Assembly: GCF_947498015.1 (NCBI RefSeq)
Contig: NZ_CANMIR010000001.1
Span: forward strand, 186,001-250,000
DNA length: 64,000 bases
DNA from: an uncultured Neptuniibacter sp.
GTDB lineage: Bacteria; Pseudomonadota; Gammaproteobacteria; Pseudomonadales; Balneatricaceae
Reading direction: 5' to 3'
The notes under the pieces are model-generated. The model did no database searches. It was given only the letters and a program-made list of their open reading frames with translations, and was not told the origin of the DNA. How positions within the stretch are numbered: position 1 is the first letter of the stretch; each line of letters begins with the position of its first letter. This document shows, piece by piece, positions 48,390-57,751 of the stretch. The position numbers and the translations under genes were made by a program.

Positions 48390-49721
48390 TTGATCACCCA
48401 ACGCGCGCTCCCCTACTTGCCCTGTAGCGAACCCTATTTCGAAAAAATCCGTGATATGGGACACGCTGTCTTTCTTGATAGCGGACGTCCCCGATGCCCA
48501 TGGGGGAGATTTGATATTCTCTCAGCTGCACCGGCTGAAGTATTAGAGGTCAAGGCAGGTGATGATCCTTTTACCGCGCTGGAGCAGCTTTACAGTAAAT
48601 ATAAGCGCGATACCCAGGAGCACGACGACTTACCCTTTCAGGGCGGGATTATCGGTCACTTCACCTACGATTTAGGCCGAGGTATTGAAAAGCTTCCCGA
48701 ACTTGCAGATGATTTCACTACACTGCCCGATATGCGCGTTGGTATGTACCTGTGGGCTGTCGTAGTTGATCATGAAAAACAAACAGCAGCATTGATTAGT
48801 GATGACAGAGTCAACGCAACCGACATTGTTTCGGTTGAGGCACGACTTCTGTCTGCTGCCGGAGTTAACGCCAATAGCTTTACACTCAAGCGTCCATTCA
48901 GTGCAAATATGAATGCGGCTGAATACAATGCTAAATTAAAGCTGGTTGATGAGTATATCCATTCCGGCGATTGCTATCAGGTTAACTTTGCTCAGCGCTT
49001 TGACAGTCAATATGAGGGGGATAGCTGGAGCGCTTATAAAAAACTCAGAACGGTAGCTCCTACCCCTTATTCGGCTTTTATCGATTCGGGTAGCGATCAA
49101 ATACTCTCCCTGTCTCCTGAACAATTTCTTGAAGCAAAATCTCTTCAGGTCACGACCAAGCCGATCAAAGGCACCCGCCCACGGTCAGACAATAAAGATG
49201 AGGATGCTCGACTTCGCAGAGAGTTAAGCGACTCAATTAAAGATCGTGCAGAAAACCTGATGATTGTAGATCTGCTCAGGAACGATCTGAGTAAAGTCTG
49301 CCAGCATAACTCTGTCAAAGTCCCAAAACTGTTCAATATCGAAAGCTATGCCAACGTGCACCATAAGGTCAGCACAGTCACCGGAAAGTTAAGACCCGAA
49401 TTTTCGCCCATAGCCTTAATGAAACACTGCTTTCCAGGTGGATCAATTACAGGGGCTCCTAAGATTAGGGCGATGGAGATCATCGAGGAGCTGGAACCCC
49501 ATCGTCGATCTATATACTGCGGTTCTATCGGCTATATCAGCTTGTGCGGCAGAATGGATACCAGTATCACTATCAGAACACTGTTGTGTGAATCAGGTAA
49601 GATCTATTGCTGGGCCGGTGGTGGAATTGTCGCAGATTCAGTGACCTCAATGGAGTATGAGGAGACCTTTGATAAGGTCAATAACCTTCTCCACTGCCTG
49701 GAAGACAGCATGCAGGAATAA
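48390..49721 (+). CDS. pabB: Aminodeoxychorismate synthase component I
   Basis: PabB converts chorismate to 4-amino-4-deoxychorismate for folate synthesis, using ammonia from PabA. The 443-residue protein has the chorismate-binding motifs PIKGTRPR at about 258-265, NLMIVDLLRNDLSKV, FPGGSITGAPKIRAMEII at about 349-366 and a GRMDTSITIRT region. The start is TTG 48390; no ATG gives the expected N-terminus, and the ribosome site is weak, so the true start is uncertain. Confidence 0.93.
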   Translation: MITQRALPYLPCSEPYFEKIRDMGHAVFLDSGRPRCPWGRFDILSAAPAEVLEVKAGDDPFTALEQLYSKYKRDTQEHDDLPFQGGIIGHFTYDLGRGIEKLPELADDFTTLPDMRVGMYLWAVVVDHEKQTAALISDDRVNATDIVSVEARLLSAAGVNANSFTLKRPFSANMNAAEYNAKLKLVDEYIHSGDCYQVNFAQRFDSQYEGDSWSAYKKLRTVAPTPYSAFIDSGSDQILSLSPEQFLEAKSLQVTTKPIKGTRPRSDNKDEDARLRRELSDSIKDRAENLMIVDLLRNDLSKVCQHNSVKVPKLFNIESYANVHHKVSTVTGKLRPEFSPIALMKHCFPGGSITGAPKIRAMEIIEELEPHRRSIYCGSIGYISLCGRMDTSITIRTLLCESGKIYCWAGGGIVADSVTSMEYEETFDKVNNLLHCLEDSMQE

Positions 49722-49733
49722 ACCCTGCCAGGA

Positions 49734-50900
49734 CTAATGCCTCTCCGGAGTCACCAGGTCATTCTGACTGATCAGATCAGCCATAGAGTGCAAAGTCAGA
49801 TCAGCACTGGAAGGAAATACATCTTCCAGCTTGGTCGATATCCGATCAAACATATCCTGCAGATCCATAAAAGCATCGACTACTACCGGATCAAAATGAG
49901 TTCCACTCCCGCCCTGAATGACATCTGTCACTTTTGCGTGATCCAATGCACTTTTATAGGGTCTTCTCGATATCATGGCATCATAAACATCTGCGACAGC
50001 CATCAACCTTGCCACCAGAGGTATCTCCTCACCCTTTAACCCCTGAGGGTAACCGAGCCCATCCCAACGCTCATGATGACTCAACGTGACCTGCTGAGCA
50101 ATTTCGAGAAATCTGATCGCTTTAGAACCCGCGTTTTTTGCCAACATCTCATGCGCAGAGTTAACCGCCTGATAACCCAGAACCGTATGAGTTTTCATCA
50201 CCTCATACTCGGAAGGCGTCAAAGTCCCGGGTTTCTGTAATATATGATCAGGTATCCCTACCTTGCCCACATCGTGGAGCGCTGAAGTCTTATAAAACAG
50301 CTCAATAGTTTCTTTATCTAACTGGGATTTATAATTTGGATGCTTTCTTAGATGTTCTGCCAATGCTTTAACGTAATGTTGCGTGCGCAATATATGATTG
50401 CCTGTCGAATGATCTCTGACTCGGGCTATCGTAGCTAAACACAGGATTGCGGCATCCTGAACCGCAATCAGCTCCTGCGCCTCCATAAATTGCTCTTGCT
50501 CTACCAACGAAGAATCGTCCCCAGAGGCCGCTGCGTAATTATGCTTGAGTCTGGCTAAGCTTATATAAGTTTTACATTTCGCATTGACCACCGATGGGTA
50601 TAAAGGCGCAGCCAGATAGTCAGAACAGCCGAGTTCAATCGCCAACTCTCTATGATCCTCAGCCTCCTCTTTCCAAACCAGTATAACTGGGACACCGGAC
50701 GATTCCTTCTCCTCAATCTGAACCTTAAGTTGCGCTTCAGAATAAGATTGAATTTGGTCGTAACCTAAAATAACCAGACAAGAATCCACTGAACAAGCTG
50801 CTAATCCAGACACCATAATTGTCTGGTACTCATCTCCCAAAACACCGGACAAGCAGTCGGTAAGTTCACGATCATTACTGACAATAGTGGTTACATACAT
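49734..50900 (-). CDS. HD-GYP phosphodiesterase with a degenerate receiver domain
   Basis: A 388-residue protein. The N-terminal 120 residues look like a response-regulator receiver, but the usual phosphoacceptor position in the third strand reads VILGYDQI, so Asp seems lost. The C-terminal HD-GYP domain has the metal motif HDVGKVGIPDHIL at about 213-225 and the HHERWDGLGYPQGL signature at about 275-288; it should degrade cyclic-di-GMP. It converges on pabB with a 12-base gap. A histidine kinase partner is not nearby. Confidence 0.88.
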   Translation of the reverse strand: MYVTTIVSNDRELTDCLSGVLGDEYQTIMVSGLAACSVDSCLVILGYDQIQSYSEAQLKVQIEEKESSGVPVILVWKEEAEDHRELAIELGCSDYLAAPLYPSVVNAKCKTYISLARLKHNYAAASGDDSSLVEQEQFMEAQELIAVQDAAILCLATIARVRDHSTGNHILRTQHYVKALAEHLRKHPNYKSQLDKETIELFYKTSALHDVGKVGIPDHILQKPGTLTPSEYEVMKTHTVLGYQAVNSAHEMLAKNAGSKAIRFLEIAQQVTLSHHERWDGLGYPQGLKGEEIPLVARLMAVADVYDAMISRRPYKSALDHAKVTDVIQGGSGTHFDPVVVDAFMDLQDMFDRISTKLEDVFPSSADLTLHSMADLISQNDLVTPERH

Positions 50901-51253
50901 CGGGAAAGTACCCCTTAATCCCTGGGAAAGTGAGGCTCGAAAAAAGCCAATAGATAGAGAAAAGAATAAGGCCGTGAGTAACGCTGGCCTAATATCTTGA
51001 AAATCGCACTTAGTCGTAACATTAGCCTAGCTACTTATTCTACCTTGTTCACTCAATATATAAACCAAGCATATTAGAAATTTACAAAATAGCACTAGAT
51101 AAGCCTGAAAAATTGATCCGACAGTTCGCAAAGGCATGGGGTTCAATATCTATGTGACCAATTGTCACATGTGACACTCAGTCACAGGGCAAAGAAATTC
51201 GGATTGGATAGAATCGCCACCCAATATCCCCATAGAAAGTAAACGCAAAGCCT
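50901..51253. other. Promoter region of the TonB island
   Basis: 353 bases between divergent genes without a plausible ORF. The left part is AT-rich. The right part has the tandem operators at 51153-51186, 67 bases before the first gene of the island. Confidence 0.7.
51153..51186. promoter_or_regulatory. Two adjoining inverted-repeat operators (TGTGAC-N5-GTCACA)
   Basis: Two copies of TGTGAC-N5-GTCACA stand head to tail with no base between them, with spacers CAATT and ACTCA; the junction forms a further perfect palindrome, GTCACATGTGAC. A related array lies before the TonB receptor at 57752. The design suggests two dimers of one regulator bound side by side. Confidence 0.8.
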
Positions 51254-52048
51254 ATGTTCAGGATCACAATCCTATTAGTACTCCTCCAGATTAACAGCGC
51301 GTATGCTGACCTACACTGGCAACCGGTACCAACCGCTCCAGATCCTCATCACAAAAGAGGAGCCAAAACACTCTTACTCACTGACTTGGACGAAACCCAG
51401 CCAGTGGAGATAGTGTTGATTCACTCTGATCTGACCCGCTCCGACCTAAGTCATGATAGTGCAACCATTCAACTGAAGCCTACCGGTAAAAATAGTTATC
51501 ATGCCCTTTTTGCACAGCAGCACTCTGAAGGGTTAGAAGTCAGCGCCATACGTTATATATACCTCAACGGACGTCCCGTAGACGCTTCTCCACAAGAGCT
51601 TCTTAATGAGACCACCAGCAGATTACAGATTATTCCAGCGCCGCTGCCACGCGAGCATTGGAAATATGAGAGTCGTAATAGTTACTTTTTCAAGATCCTC
51701 TTTGATGGCAATCCTCTGGCATCTCATCCCATTTTAGCCAGCACATCCTTTGGTTCTTCTCAGATTATGCACACGAATGAAGATGGGATCGTAACGCTGA
51801 CCATACCTGAGGATTTCCCAAAGATAATTGTTCAACGCAACGCTACACCTCCAGGGGAATTACGCCTATTCACATCAATTGAAGCAGACGGAACACGACA
51901 TGAAACCAGCCTTTCAGCCCCCTACAGGGTTAGCCCACAAAACTGGAAAAGTGCATCTCTAGGTTTCCTGTTCATCGGATTTGGTGCGCTAACAGGCCTC
52001 CTATTAATACGTAAACTTCCAGCGTACAACCGGAGAAAGCGATCATGA
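51254..52048 (+). CDS. Membrane-anchored periplasmic protein, first gene of the TonB island
   Basis: A 264-residue protein with a signal peptide (about residues 1-18, ending AYA), a periplasmic region of about 215 residues and a C-terminal membrane helix (about 235-253) ended by a basic tail. The part FKILFDGNPLASHPILASTSFGSSQIMHTNEDGIVTLTIP looks like a carboxypeptidase-regulatory or DUF4198-type beta-sandwich used in some metal-uptake proteins. An early His pair (PDPHHK) could bind metal. I do not recognise the family. It overlaps the next gene by four bases (ATGA). Confidence 0.75.
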   Translation: MFRITILLVLLQINSAYADLHWQPVPTAPDPHHKRGAKTLLLTDLDETQPVEIVLIHSDLTRSDLSHDSATIQLKPTGKNSYHALFAQQHSEGLEVSAIRYIYLNGRPVDASPQELLNETTSRLQIIPAPLPREHWKYESRNSYFFKILFDGNPLASHPILASTSFGSSQIMHTNEDGIVTLTIPEDFPKIIVQRNATPPGELRLFTSIEADGTRHETSLSAPYRVSPQNWKSASLGFLFIGFGALTGLLLIRKLPAYNRRKRS

Positions 52049-53094
52049 GCACAATTATGAACCTAACAGTTTTACGCCGATTCATTCAGCTAATCATGTT
52101 CATTTTCCTGGTCTACGGTTCGGTCATTGTAGGCTTCTATGCTGCGGATAAAATCTCAGGTGCACTGCCTTCACTCAGCTGTGCTTATGATCAGATGAAT
52201 GCTGACTACTGTGCATTGATCCCACTGCAGCATCAGTTCCATCACCGTTTAGGATCCGCTGTCGATAGCGGTCAGTTTTTAATGATTGTGATGCCCGTTT
52301 TCACGACACTCGCTACCTTCTTCATTATGTTTATCATCCTGAACAAAGCATTCTGTGGCTGGGTCTGCCCACTAGGTTTTTTTCAGGAGGTGATGCAACT
52401 CCTCGGACAGAAGCTGGGGGTCAGAAAAGTTGATAGTCTATCTCACACCGCTGTAGATAAAGTCCGGCCGGTAAAGTGGCTAATGCTTGGTGGACTTGTG
52501 TTTGGATTACCAGCCCTGACAAGCCTCGGTTTCCTCTCAGATGAGTGGGGGGACCCATTCTGCCAGATCTGTCCCAGCCGAATTCTGACCACACTTCTGA
52601 GCGCAGATACAGATCAGGTCTTCGTGGATACCTCAACACCAAGTTACATGGTGCTCTCCATTCTTGGGGATTTTCTCTTTGGGCTAACCCTTGCGCTTGC
52701 AATGACGCTAAGGCAACCCTTTTGCCGAATATGCCCGATGCTGGCACTGCACGCAGTATTCAGAAAACTCGGTCTTGCCCGGCTGGTAAAAAAGGGGACA
52801 TCACGTTGCGATAAATGCGGGCTTTGCGCTGAAGCCTGCCCTATGGACATTCGGGAGCTTCAGACCGACTTTAATCATGTTGAAAAAAGTCATGATATTA
52901 CTTTGCCCGACTGCACTCTATGTGGCCGCTGCGTTGAATTCTGTCCAGATAAAGATGTATTACAACTGCGTTACCTGAATATTCCGATATTCAGCGCAGA
53001 TCCCAACTACTTCAAAAAGCGCAAAAAAGCTCAGAAACAATGGGATGAAATCAAAGTTGTAAATCTGGATACGGCTAGAAAGGTAAAATCATGA
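52045..53094 (+). CDS. Membrane polyferredoxin, NapH/CcoG-like
   Basis: A 349-residue inner-membrane protein with about five helices and several iron-sulfur motifs. The NapH-type CGWVCPLGFFQEV is at about residue 109, CQICPSR at about 172, CRICPM at about 229, and two soluble 4Fe-4S motifs are near the C-terminus: CDKCGLCAEACPMD at about 254 and CTLCGRCVEFCPDK at about 291. Relatives pass electrons between quinol or cytoplasmic donors and periplasmic partners; CcoG is a copper reductase. Here it overlaps the neighbours by four bases on each side and is part of a TonB uptake operon. Confidence 0.88.
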   Translation: MSTIMNLTVLRRFIQLIMFIFLVYGSVIVGFYAADKISGALPSLSCAYDQMNADYCALIPLQHQFHHRLGSAVDSGQFLMIVMPVFTTLATFFIMFIILNKAFCGWVCPLGFFQEVMQLLGQKLGVRKVDSLSHTAVDKVRPVKWLMLGGLVFGLPALTSLGFLSDEWGDPFCQICPSRILTTLLSADTDQVFVDTSTPSYMVLSILGDFLFGLTLALAMTLRQPFCRICPMLALHAVFRKLGLARLVKKGTSRCDKCGLCAEACPMDIRELQTDFNHVEKSHDITLPDCTLCGRCVEFCPDKDVLQLRYLNIPIFSADPNYFKKRKKAQKQWDEIKVVNLDTARKVKS

Positions 53095-53798
53095 GCCCTG
53101 ATTTGCTGCAACTCACACTCGCCGCGGCAACCCTCTCGGCATTTTTTATTGGGCTTAGCTTCGGCACCGGCCCCTGCAACCTCAGCTGCCTTCCCTATCT
53201 TGGACCTGTCCTGCTCGGGCCCGCATCTCAAAGGGCCTTCAGGTCGGTGATATTGCCATTTATGAGCGGTCGGCTCAGCGGCTATTTGGTCTTAGGTATT
53301 TGTGCTGCGGCGATAGGTCAGGTCTTACAAACATTCCTGAAGCATCCAGGAATACCGTTCGGTGTCTCGTTAATCACGCTTTGGCTTGCATTAAAAATGT
53401 GGCGGCAAGCCCCTCATACACGTTGTAGCACATCAAAAAAATCGGATATGAACGATGCAAATATCATTGCAACAGACGCACCACCTGCAAAATCTCAAGG
53501 CATTGCTCACCTCTATTTTTTGGGCTTTTCTCTTGCCCTAACCCCCTGTGTACCGTTGCTTGGCTTACTCACGGTAGCCGCTCAGAGCGCAGATATAATC
53601 TGGGGAGGTGCCGTTGCACTCTGCTTTGGACTAGGGGCAATCGTCATACCCTCTTTGTTGGTCAGATACGGTGTTGCACTGCTAGGAAAAGAGCTTCGCA
53701 ATCAACTTAGCCAATGGCAATCGGGATTAACACGTACAGGCGCCCTGATGTTAGTGCTGGTTGCCATCAACACTGCCTGGAGAGGAGTACCCGTATGA
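53091..53798 (+). CDS. DsbD/CcdA-like membrane protein (TauE/DsbD_2 type)
   Basis: A 235-residue protein with about six membrane helices in two similar halves. Each half starts with a Cys-Pro-type helix: TGPCNLSCLPYLGP at about residue 22-35 and LTPCVPLLGLL at about 148-158, as in the electron-carrying thiol transporters DsbD and CcdA. It probably carries electrons or thiols across the membrane; pairing with the polyferredoxin suggests a reductive step in the periplasm. It overlaps both neighbours in ATGA. Confidence 0.8.
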   Translation: MSPDLLQLTLAAATLSAFFIGLSFGTGPCNLSCLPYLGPVLLGPASQRAFRSVILPFMSGRLSGYLVLGICAAAIGQVLQTFLKHPGIPFGVSLITLWLALKMWRQAPHTRCSTSKKSDMNDANIIATDAPPAKSQGIAHLYFLGFSLALTPCVPLLGLLTVAAQSADIIWGGAVALCFGLGAIVIPSLLVRYGVALLGKELRNQLSQWQSGLTRTGALMLVLVAINTAWRGVPV

Positions 53799-54373
53799 CC
53801 TGGTTAGATAAAGGAGGTCCTGTCGTTTGGATTCTGTTGGCTTATTCAATTTTAGGTATCAGTATTATTGCAGCGCGTTACCTTCACCTCTTGTTTACCC
53901 ACCGAGTAAACTTTAACCACCCCCTCGAACAATGGCCCGAGGGCCCTGAAAAGCGTCTGGTATATCAACTACTGAGCAAATCCAAATCTAAGGGGGATCA
54001 TACTGACCTTCACGAAGCCGCTAACCACCATATTCATAAAGAGCTGAAGCCTTATGAGTCAGGCATGAAAACGGTTTCAATCCTTGCCCAAACCGCGCCC
54101 CTACTGGGCTTATTAGGAACAATCACAGGAATGATCAAAGCTTTTCAGGTCATTGAAAATGCTGGCGGAGCCGTAGATGCAATGGCCCTTGCAGGAGGTA
54201 TTTGGGAAGCTATGCTGACCACAGGGATAGGCTTATCTGTCGCCATCCCTCTACTGATACTGCTTCACTTCTGGGAATCCGCTTTAGCACGTTTTCACTG
54301 GCGCTTGCAGAAAGCTGCAGCTCTGGTACTCCATGAGAGTGATCAGCCCCAACCACCGATGACAGCACAATAA
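53795..54373 (+). CDS. exbB: ExbB-like proton channel (MotA/TolQ/ExbB family)
   Basis: A 192-residue inner-membrane protein with three predicted helices, of which helices 2 and 3 hold the family pattern APLLGLLGTITGMIKAFQ and GIWEAMLTTGIGLSVAIPLLI. With ExbD it uses the proton motive force to energise TonB. The true start is ATG 53795 (GAGGAG upstream, overlapping the previous stop); the frame is open to 53714 but the rest is inside the previous gene. It is short for ExbB. Confidence 0.92.
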   Translation: MTWLDKGGPVVWILLAYSILGISIIAARYLHLLFTHRVNFNHPLEQWPEGPEKRLVYQLLSKSKSKGDHTDLHEAANHHIHKELKPYESGMKTVSILAQTAPLLGLLGTITGMIKAFQVIENAGGAVDAMALAGGIWEAMLTTGIGLSVAIPLLILLHFWESALARFHWRLQKAAALVLHESDQPQPPMTAQ

Positions 54374-54377
54374 CAAT

Positions 54378-54776
54378 ATGGATTACAAATCACCGGTTCA
54401 GCAAAATGCCATTTTGAATATGACGCCGCTGATCGACATCGTCTTTTTACTGTTGGTGTTCTTTATGCTGACAGCGCATTTCGTTGAACCCAAGCAACTT
54501 GAGATTCAACTCCCTACATCCAGCACCGGGGATGATATTTCCGAGCTTAAAACTGTTCTGGTTTCGATAGATCAAAACGGTATCTACTACATAGATAGAG
54601 AAGCGGTTCACGAGAATGTTATCGAAGCCCGCCTGAAATCATTACATCAGCAATCGCCCGATCTCATTGTTCAGTTCCAGGCCGACCAGCAGAGTCGATA
54701 CGATAAAATCATTTATGTGATCGACATCATAAGACGTGCCGGAATCAATAATCTCGAGCTTATGACTGAAGAATGA
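54378..54776 (+). CDS. exbD: ExbD-like biopolymer transport protein
   Basis: A 132-residue protein with one N-terminal helix containing the functional Asp (LNMTPLIDIVFLLLVFFMLTA, about residues 14-34) and a periplasmic domain. It forms the proton channel with ExbB. The stop overlaps the TonB start by four bases. Confidence 0.93.
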   Translation: MDYKSPVQQNAILNMTPLIDIVFLLLVFFMLTAHFVEPKQLEIQLPTSSTGDDISELKTVLVSIDQNGIYYIDREAVHENVIEARLKSLHQQSPDLIVQFQADQQSRYDKIIYVIDIIRRAGINNLELMTEE

Positions 54777-55504
54777 AAGTGCACAATGAGAACAATCCCA
54801 CAAAGCTAATCTGGCTCACTGGGGGCGCTATATCCTTGCTGTTACATACGGGGCTTATGTGGCATCTCAACCAGAATAATAAACCGAGCCAGATCTCTCA
54901 CGATCTACCTCAGGCCAGTAGTATAAAACTGGTGGTGAGTGCAGCAGCACCCAAAGCGTCTATCACTCCCCCAATACCTCCTTTGCAACCCACAGAACCG
55001 CTTACCTCCACGACTAAAGAGCCTCCAATAGAGCAAGAGCTCAAACCCATAGCTGAGCACAAACCAAAACCAAAACCAGTGCAGTCGGAACCCGTGGTTG
55101 AGCCTCAGCACTTTGAAAAACGCTTACCCATTGATGATAAGAAAGAGATAAAGAATGATACGCCACAGTCAGCTTCGGAAGCTTTTCAGGAGAGACTGGC
55201 AACCAAACCAGCTCTGAAATCCAACGCAGCCCTGAGAGATGAACACCTTTCAGAGCTGGTGAAACGGATTGACCACAACAAGCAATACCCGCGACGTGCA
55301 CAAAAACGCAATATAGAAGGCCAGGTCAGCTTTATTTTACATTTAGATTCACAAGGTCAATTACAGAATTTTGAATGGAAGAAAGGTAATCGGTTATTTT
55401 ATAAAAGTACGCTGGAAGCTGTGCGGAAATCACTTCCCCTGCCGCTACCCTCAGGTCTGAACGAAATGAAGTATTCGCTAGGTCTCACTTACCGATTACT
55501 CTAG
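54773..55504 (+). CDS. tonB: TonB energy transducer
   Basis: A 243-residue protein with an N-terminal helix (about residues 12-30), a long Pro/Lys-rich periplasmic spacer (about 60-130, with PKPKPVQSEPVVEP) and the TonB C-terminal domain (about 160-243, with YPRRAQKRNIEGQVSFIL). It transmits energy from ExbBD to the receptor encoded opposite. Last gene of the operon. Confidence 0.92.
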   Translation: MKVHNENNPTKLIWLTGGAISLLLHTGLMWHLNQNNKPSQISHDLPQASSIKLVVSAAAPKASITPPIPPLQPTEPLTSTTKEPPIEQELKPIAEHKPKPKPVQSEPVVEPQHFEKRLPIDDKKEIKNDTPQSASEAFQERLATKPALKSNAALRDEHLSELVKRIDHNKQYPRRAQKRNIEGQVSFILHLDSQGQLQNFEWKKGNRLFYKSTLEAVRKSLPLPLPSGLNEMKYSLGLTYRLL

Positions 55505-55522
55505 ACGAGTACAACTAATGAT

Positions 55523-55549
55523 AAGCCCGGTATCAACCGGGCTTTTTTG
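55523..55549. terminator. Terminator between tonB and the convergent receptor gene
   Basis: AGCCCGG, six-base loop and CCGGGCT are followed by six T residues for the tonB operon. It lies nine bases from the receptor stop and may serve both. Confidence 0.9.
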
Positions 55550-55557
55550 TTGTCAGA

Positions 55558-57693
55558 TCAGAATTGGTAACTGTAACTCAACATCGCAGACCTCGGGGCT
55601 CCCGGAGAGTAGGATTTATCCCCACCGGTATCTTTTTCCACCTCTACTGCATAACGTTTATCGAAGAGGTTCTGAATGTTCAGACTGATATCGTGAGGTC
55701 CCTTGCTATAGCTCAGATTAACGCTGGTAACGAAATCATATCCACCGTATTTCTCAGTATTCGCATTGTCCAGATAGTATTCCCCCCAAGAATCGGACTG
55801 AATGCGGGCCTTAACCCCTGAAGGGTGTTCGTACGTTGCGTTTATACTGAAGTAGTGCTCAGGTATATAGGGCAGCTGATTACCGCTACGATCGAAATTA
55901 GTAGGAGGCCCCATACCATACACGATCTCTGAAAACTCATTATAGGAATAGTCGCTATAAGCATAGCTTCCGCCCAGCATCATCTTACCCGGTAGGTAAT
56001 TCTCTAACACACGGAATGCACCACTGAACTCAACCCCTTTTTTGTCTGTTCCCCCCGCGTTCTGATAGATACTTTCACCATTAGTACGTACGCGAATGAT
56101 CTCATCTTCAACTTCACTCACATAGGCATTGAGATCAAACTGCCAGTTTTGTGCCCGACCTTTAATACCGACCTCAACGCTTCTGCTAGTGGCATTTTTC
56201 AGATCGTTATTGCTTTCCAGTTCACTCGCAAATGGCACCTGTTCACCCTGCGCAAGGTTACCAAACAGGGATAGGTTTTTATTCAATTTATAACTGACAC
56301 CTATACGGGGGGAAAATAGGTCAAAACTGTGTTTCAACTCAGTATTACCGCCACTGTTAGGTACTGTCAGATAGCCACCCATCCCGTAGTTGTAGGAGGT
56401 ATCACTGCTCCAGGTTTTTTGCTCAATGGTAATATGATCAAACCGGAAACCGGCATCCACTATCCAATTATCCGAAGGACGCATGCTCTCCTGCACAAAA
56501 ATGCCCTGAACCGTATTAACCTCATCCTGTAATTCAAGCAAGTCACCCTTCCTATCAGACAGTGTCTCGAGGATAGCCGGACCCGCAGTAGCGATATCAG
56601 CATACGCATACTTTTTCGCTCCCATATTCCTATCCTGTCGATAGGTAATCCCTGCCACCAGACTGTCTTCACCGATGAAGTTATGAGCATATTCAAATTC
56701 AAGATCAGTGCCCCAGATATCGACACCCGGGGTGTCATTAATAACGCCTGTCACTGGATGGAAATGACTCCAGTGGTTGTAATAAATTCGGGGTTTGAGG
56801 GTCAAATTACCGAGTTCTACATTGAGTCGGCTATTGAAAAAGAATATTTCAGAGTTACGCGCGTTGTGCTTAAACGCGCTATTGTTGTCCGTCTGTTTAC
56901 CCGTCCGTTTATACTCTTCAAACTGGGCTTCGCTCATATCTCCCGGCAGGTTCAACTGTGCTTTTGTATAGCTTAATTCGGTTTCCAGCTCACTATTGTC
57001 TGTCGGTAAAAATCCACTTTTGAAACTGACCTGATTCGATTCAAAATCATTATTACGGCGCCAGTCATTTTCTGTCTGACGATGCGAAGCGGTTAAAGCA
57101 AAAGCATTACCCTCTTGGGTCATATATGACTTTCTGACATGCAGATTGCGGTTACCGTTCTCCCCAGCCCCCAACCGGAACTGGTCACGACGATCATCAA
57201 ACACTGACTTGGACAGAATATGGATAGCTCCTCCGCTAGAGCCCGTTGCATAAATATTCCCAGGGCCTTTACTGATTTCGATCTGCTCGATGTCTTGAGT
57301 ATCAATAAAGTCCATCCGTGTGAAACTGTCCGGGTCAGTAATCGGCACCCCATCACGTAACAACATCACCTCACGAATACCATACTGGGCTTTTAGTCCT
57401 GCACCCCGAATTATCATCCGCGAGCTATACGCACCACTCGTGGACTCGACCAAAACTCCCGGTGTGCCTTTCAAGGCATCGTTGATGTTATACATCTTCT
57501 CCTGTTGGATTCTCTGATGGTCGATAATGGCAATACTTTCAGGCACATCTGCGGAATTACGCTCCGCACGAGTAGCCGTAACAGTTATAACATCAGGAAT
57601 CACCTCGTCCGCAATAGCCATACCGGAATGCATAGCTGCGAGAATCAGAAGCGAAAGTTTCTTAGGGGTAAAGATTGGCTGACCTGGAATCAT
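55558..57693 (-). CDS. TonB-dependent outer-membrane receptor
   Basis: A 711-residue receptor with a signal peptide (cleavage near residue 28), a TonB box region (DVITVTATR, about 33-41), a plug domain (about 45-160, with IRGAG and RDGVPITDPDSF) and a 22-strand barrel ending in an aromatic Phe (SYSYQF). The substrate is not clear. The close relatives I can think of handle metals, siderophores or vitamin B12. It converges on the island operon and carries the same kind of operator upstream, so the two units are likely co-regulated. Confidence 0.93.
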   Translation of the reverse strand: MIPGQPIFTPKKLSLLILAAMHSGMAIADEVIPDVITVTATRAERNSADVPESIAIIDHQRIQQEKMYNINDALKGTPGVLVESTSGAYSSRMIIRGAGLKAQYGIREVMLLRDGVPITDPDSFTRMDFIDTQDIEQIEISKGPGNIYATGSSGGAIHILSKSVFDDRRDQFRLGAGENGNRNLHVRKSYMTQEGNAFALTASHRQTENDWRRNNDFESNQVSFKSGFLPTDNSELETELSYTKAQLNLPGDMSEAQFEEYKRTGKQTDNNSAFKHNARNSEIFFFNSRLNVELGNLTLKPRIYYNHWSHFHPVTGVINDTPGVDIWGTDLEFEYAHNFIGEDSLVAGITYRQDRNMGAKKYAYADIATAGPAILETLSDRKGDLLELQDEVNTVQGIFVQESMRPSDNWIVDAGFRFDHITIEQKTWSSDTSYNYGMGGYLTVPNSGGNTELKHSFDLFSPRIGVSYKLNKNLSLFGNLAQGEQVPFASELESNNDLKNATSRSVEVGIKGRAQNWQFDLNAYVSEVEDEIIRVRTNGESIYQNAGGTDKKGVEFSGAFRVLENYLPGKMMLGGSYAYSDYSYNEFSEIVYGMGPPTNFDRSGNQLPYIPEHYFSINATYEHPSGVKARIQSDSWGEYYLDNANTEKYGGYDFVTSVNLSYSKGPHDISLNIQNLFDKRYAVEVEKDTGGDKSYSPGAPRSAMLSYSYQF

Positions 57694-57751
57694 AGCTTTC
57701 CATCCATATAAATTTGCGGTGGAAAATACGCCAGTTGTGAATCAGCAACAA

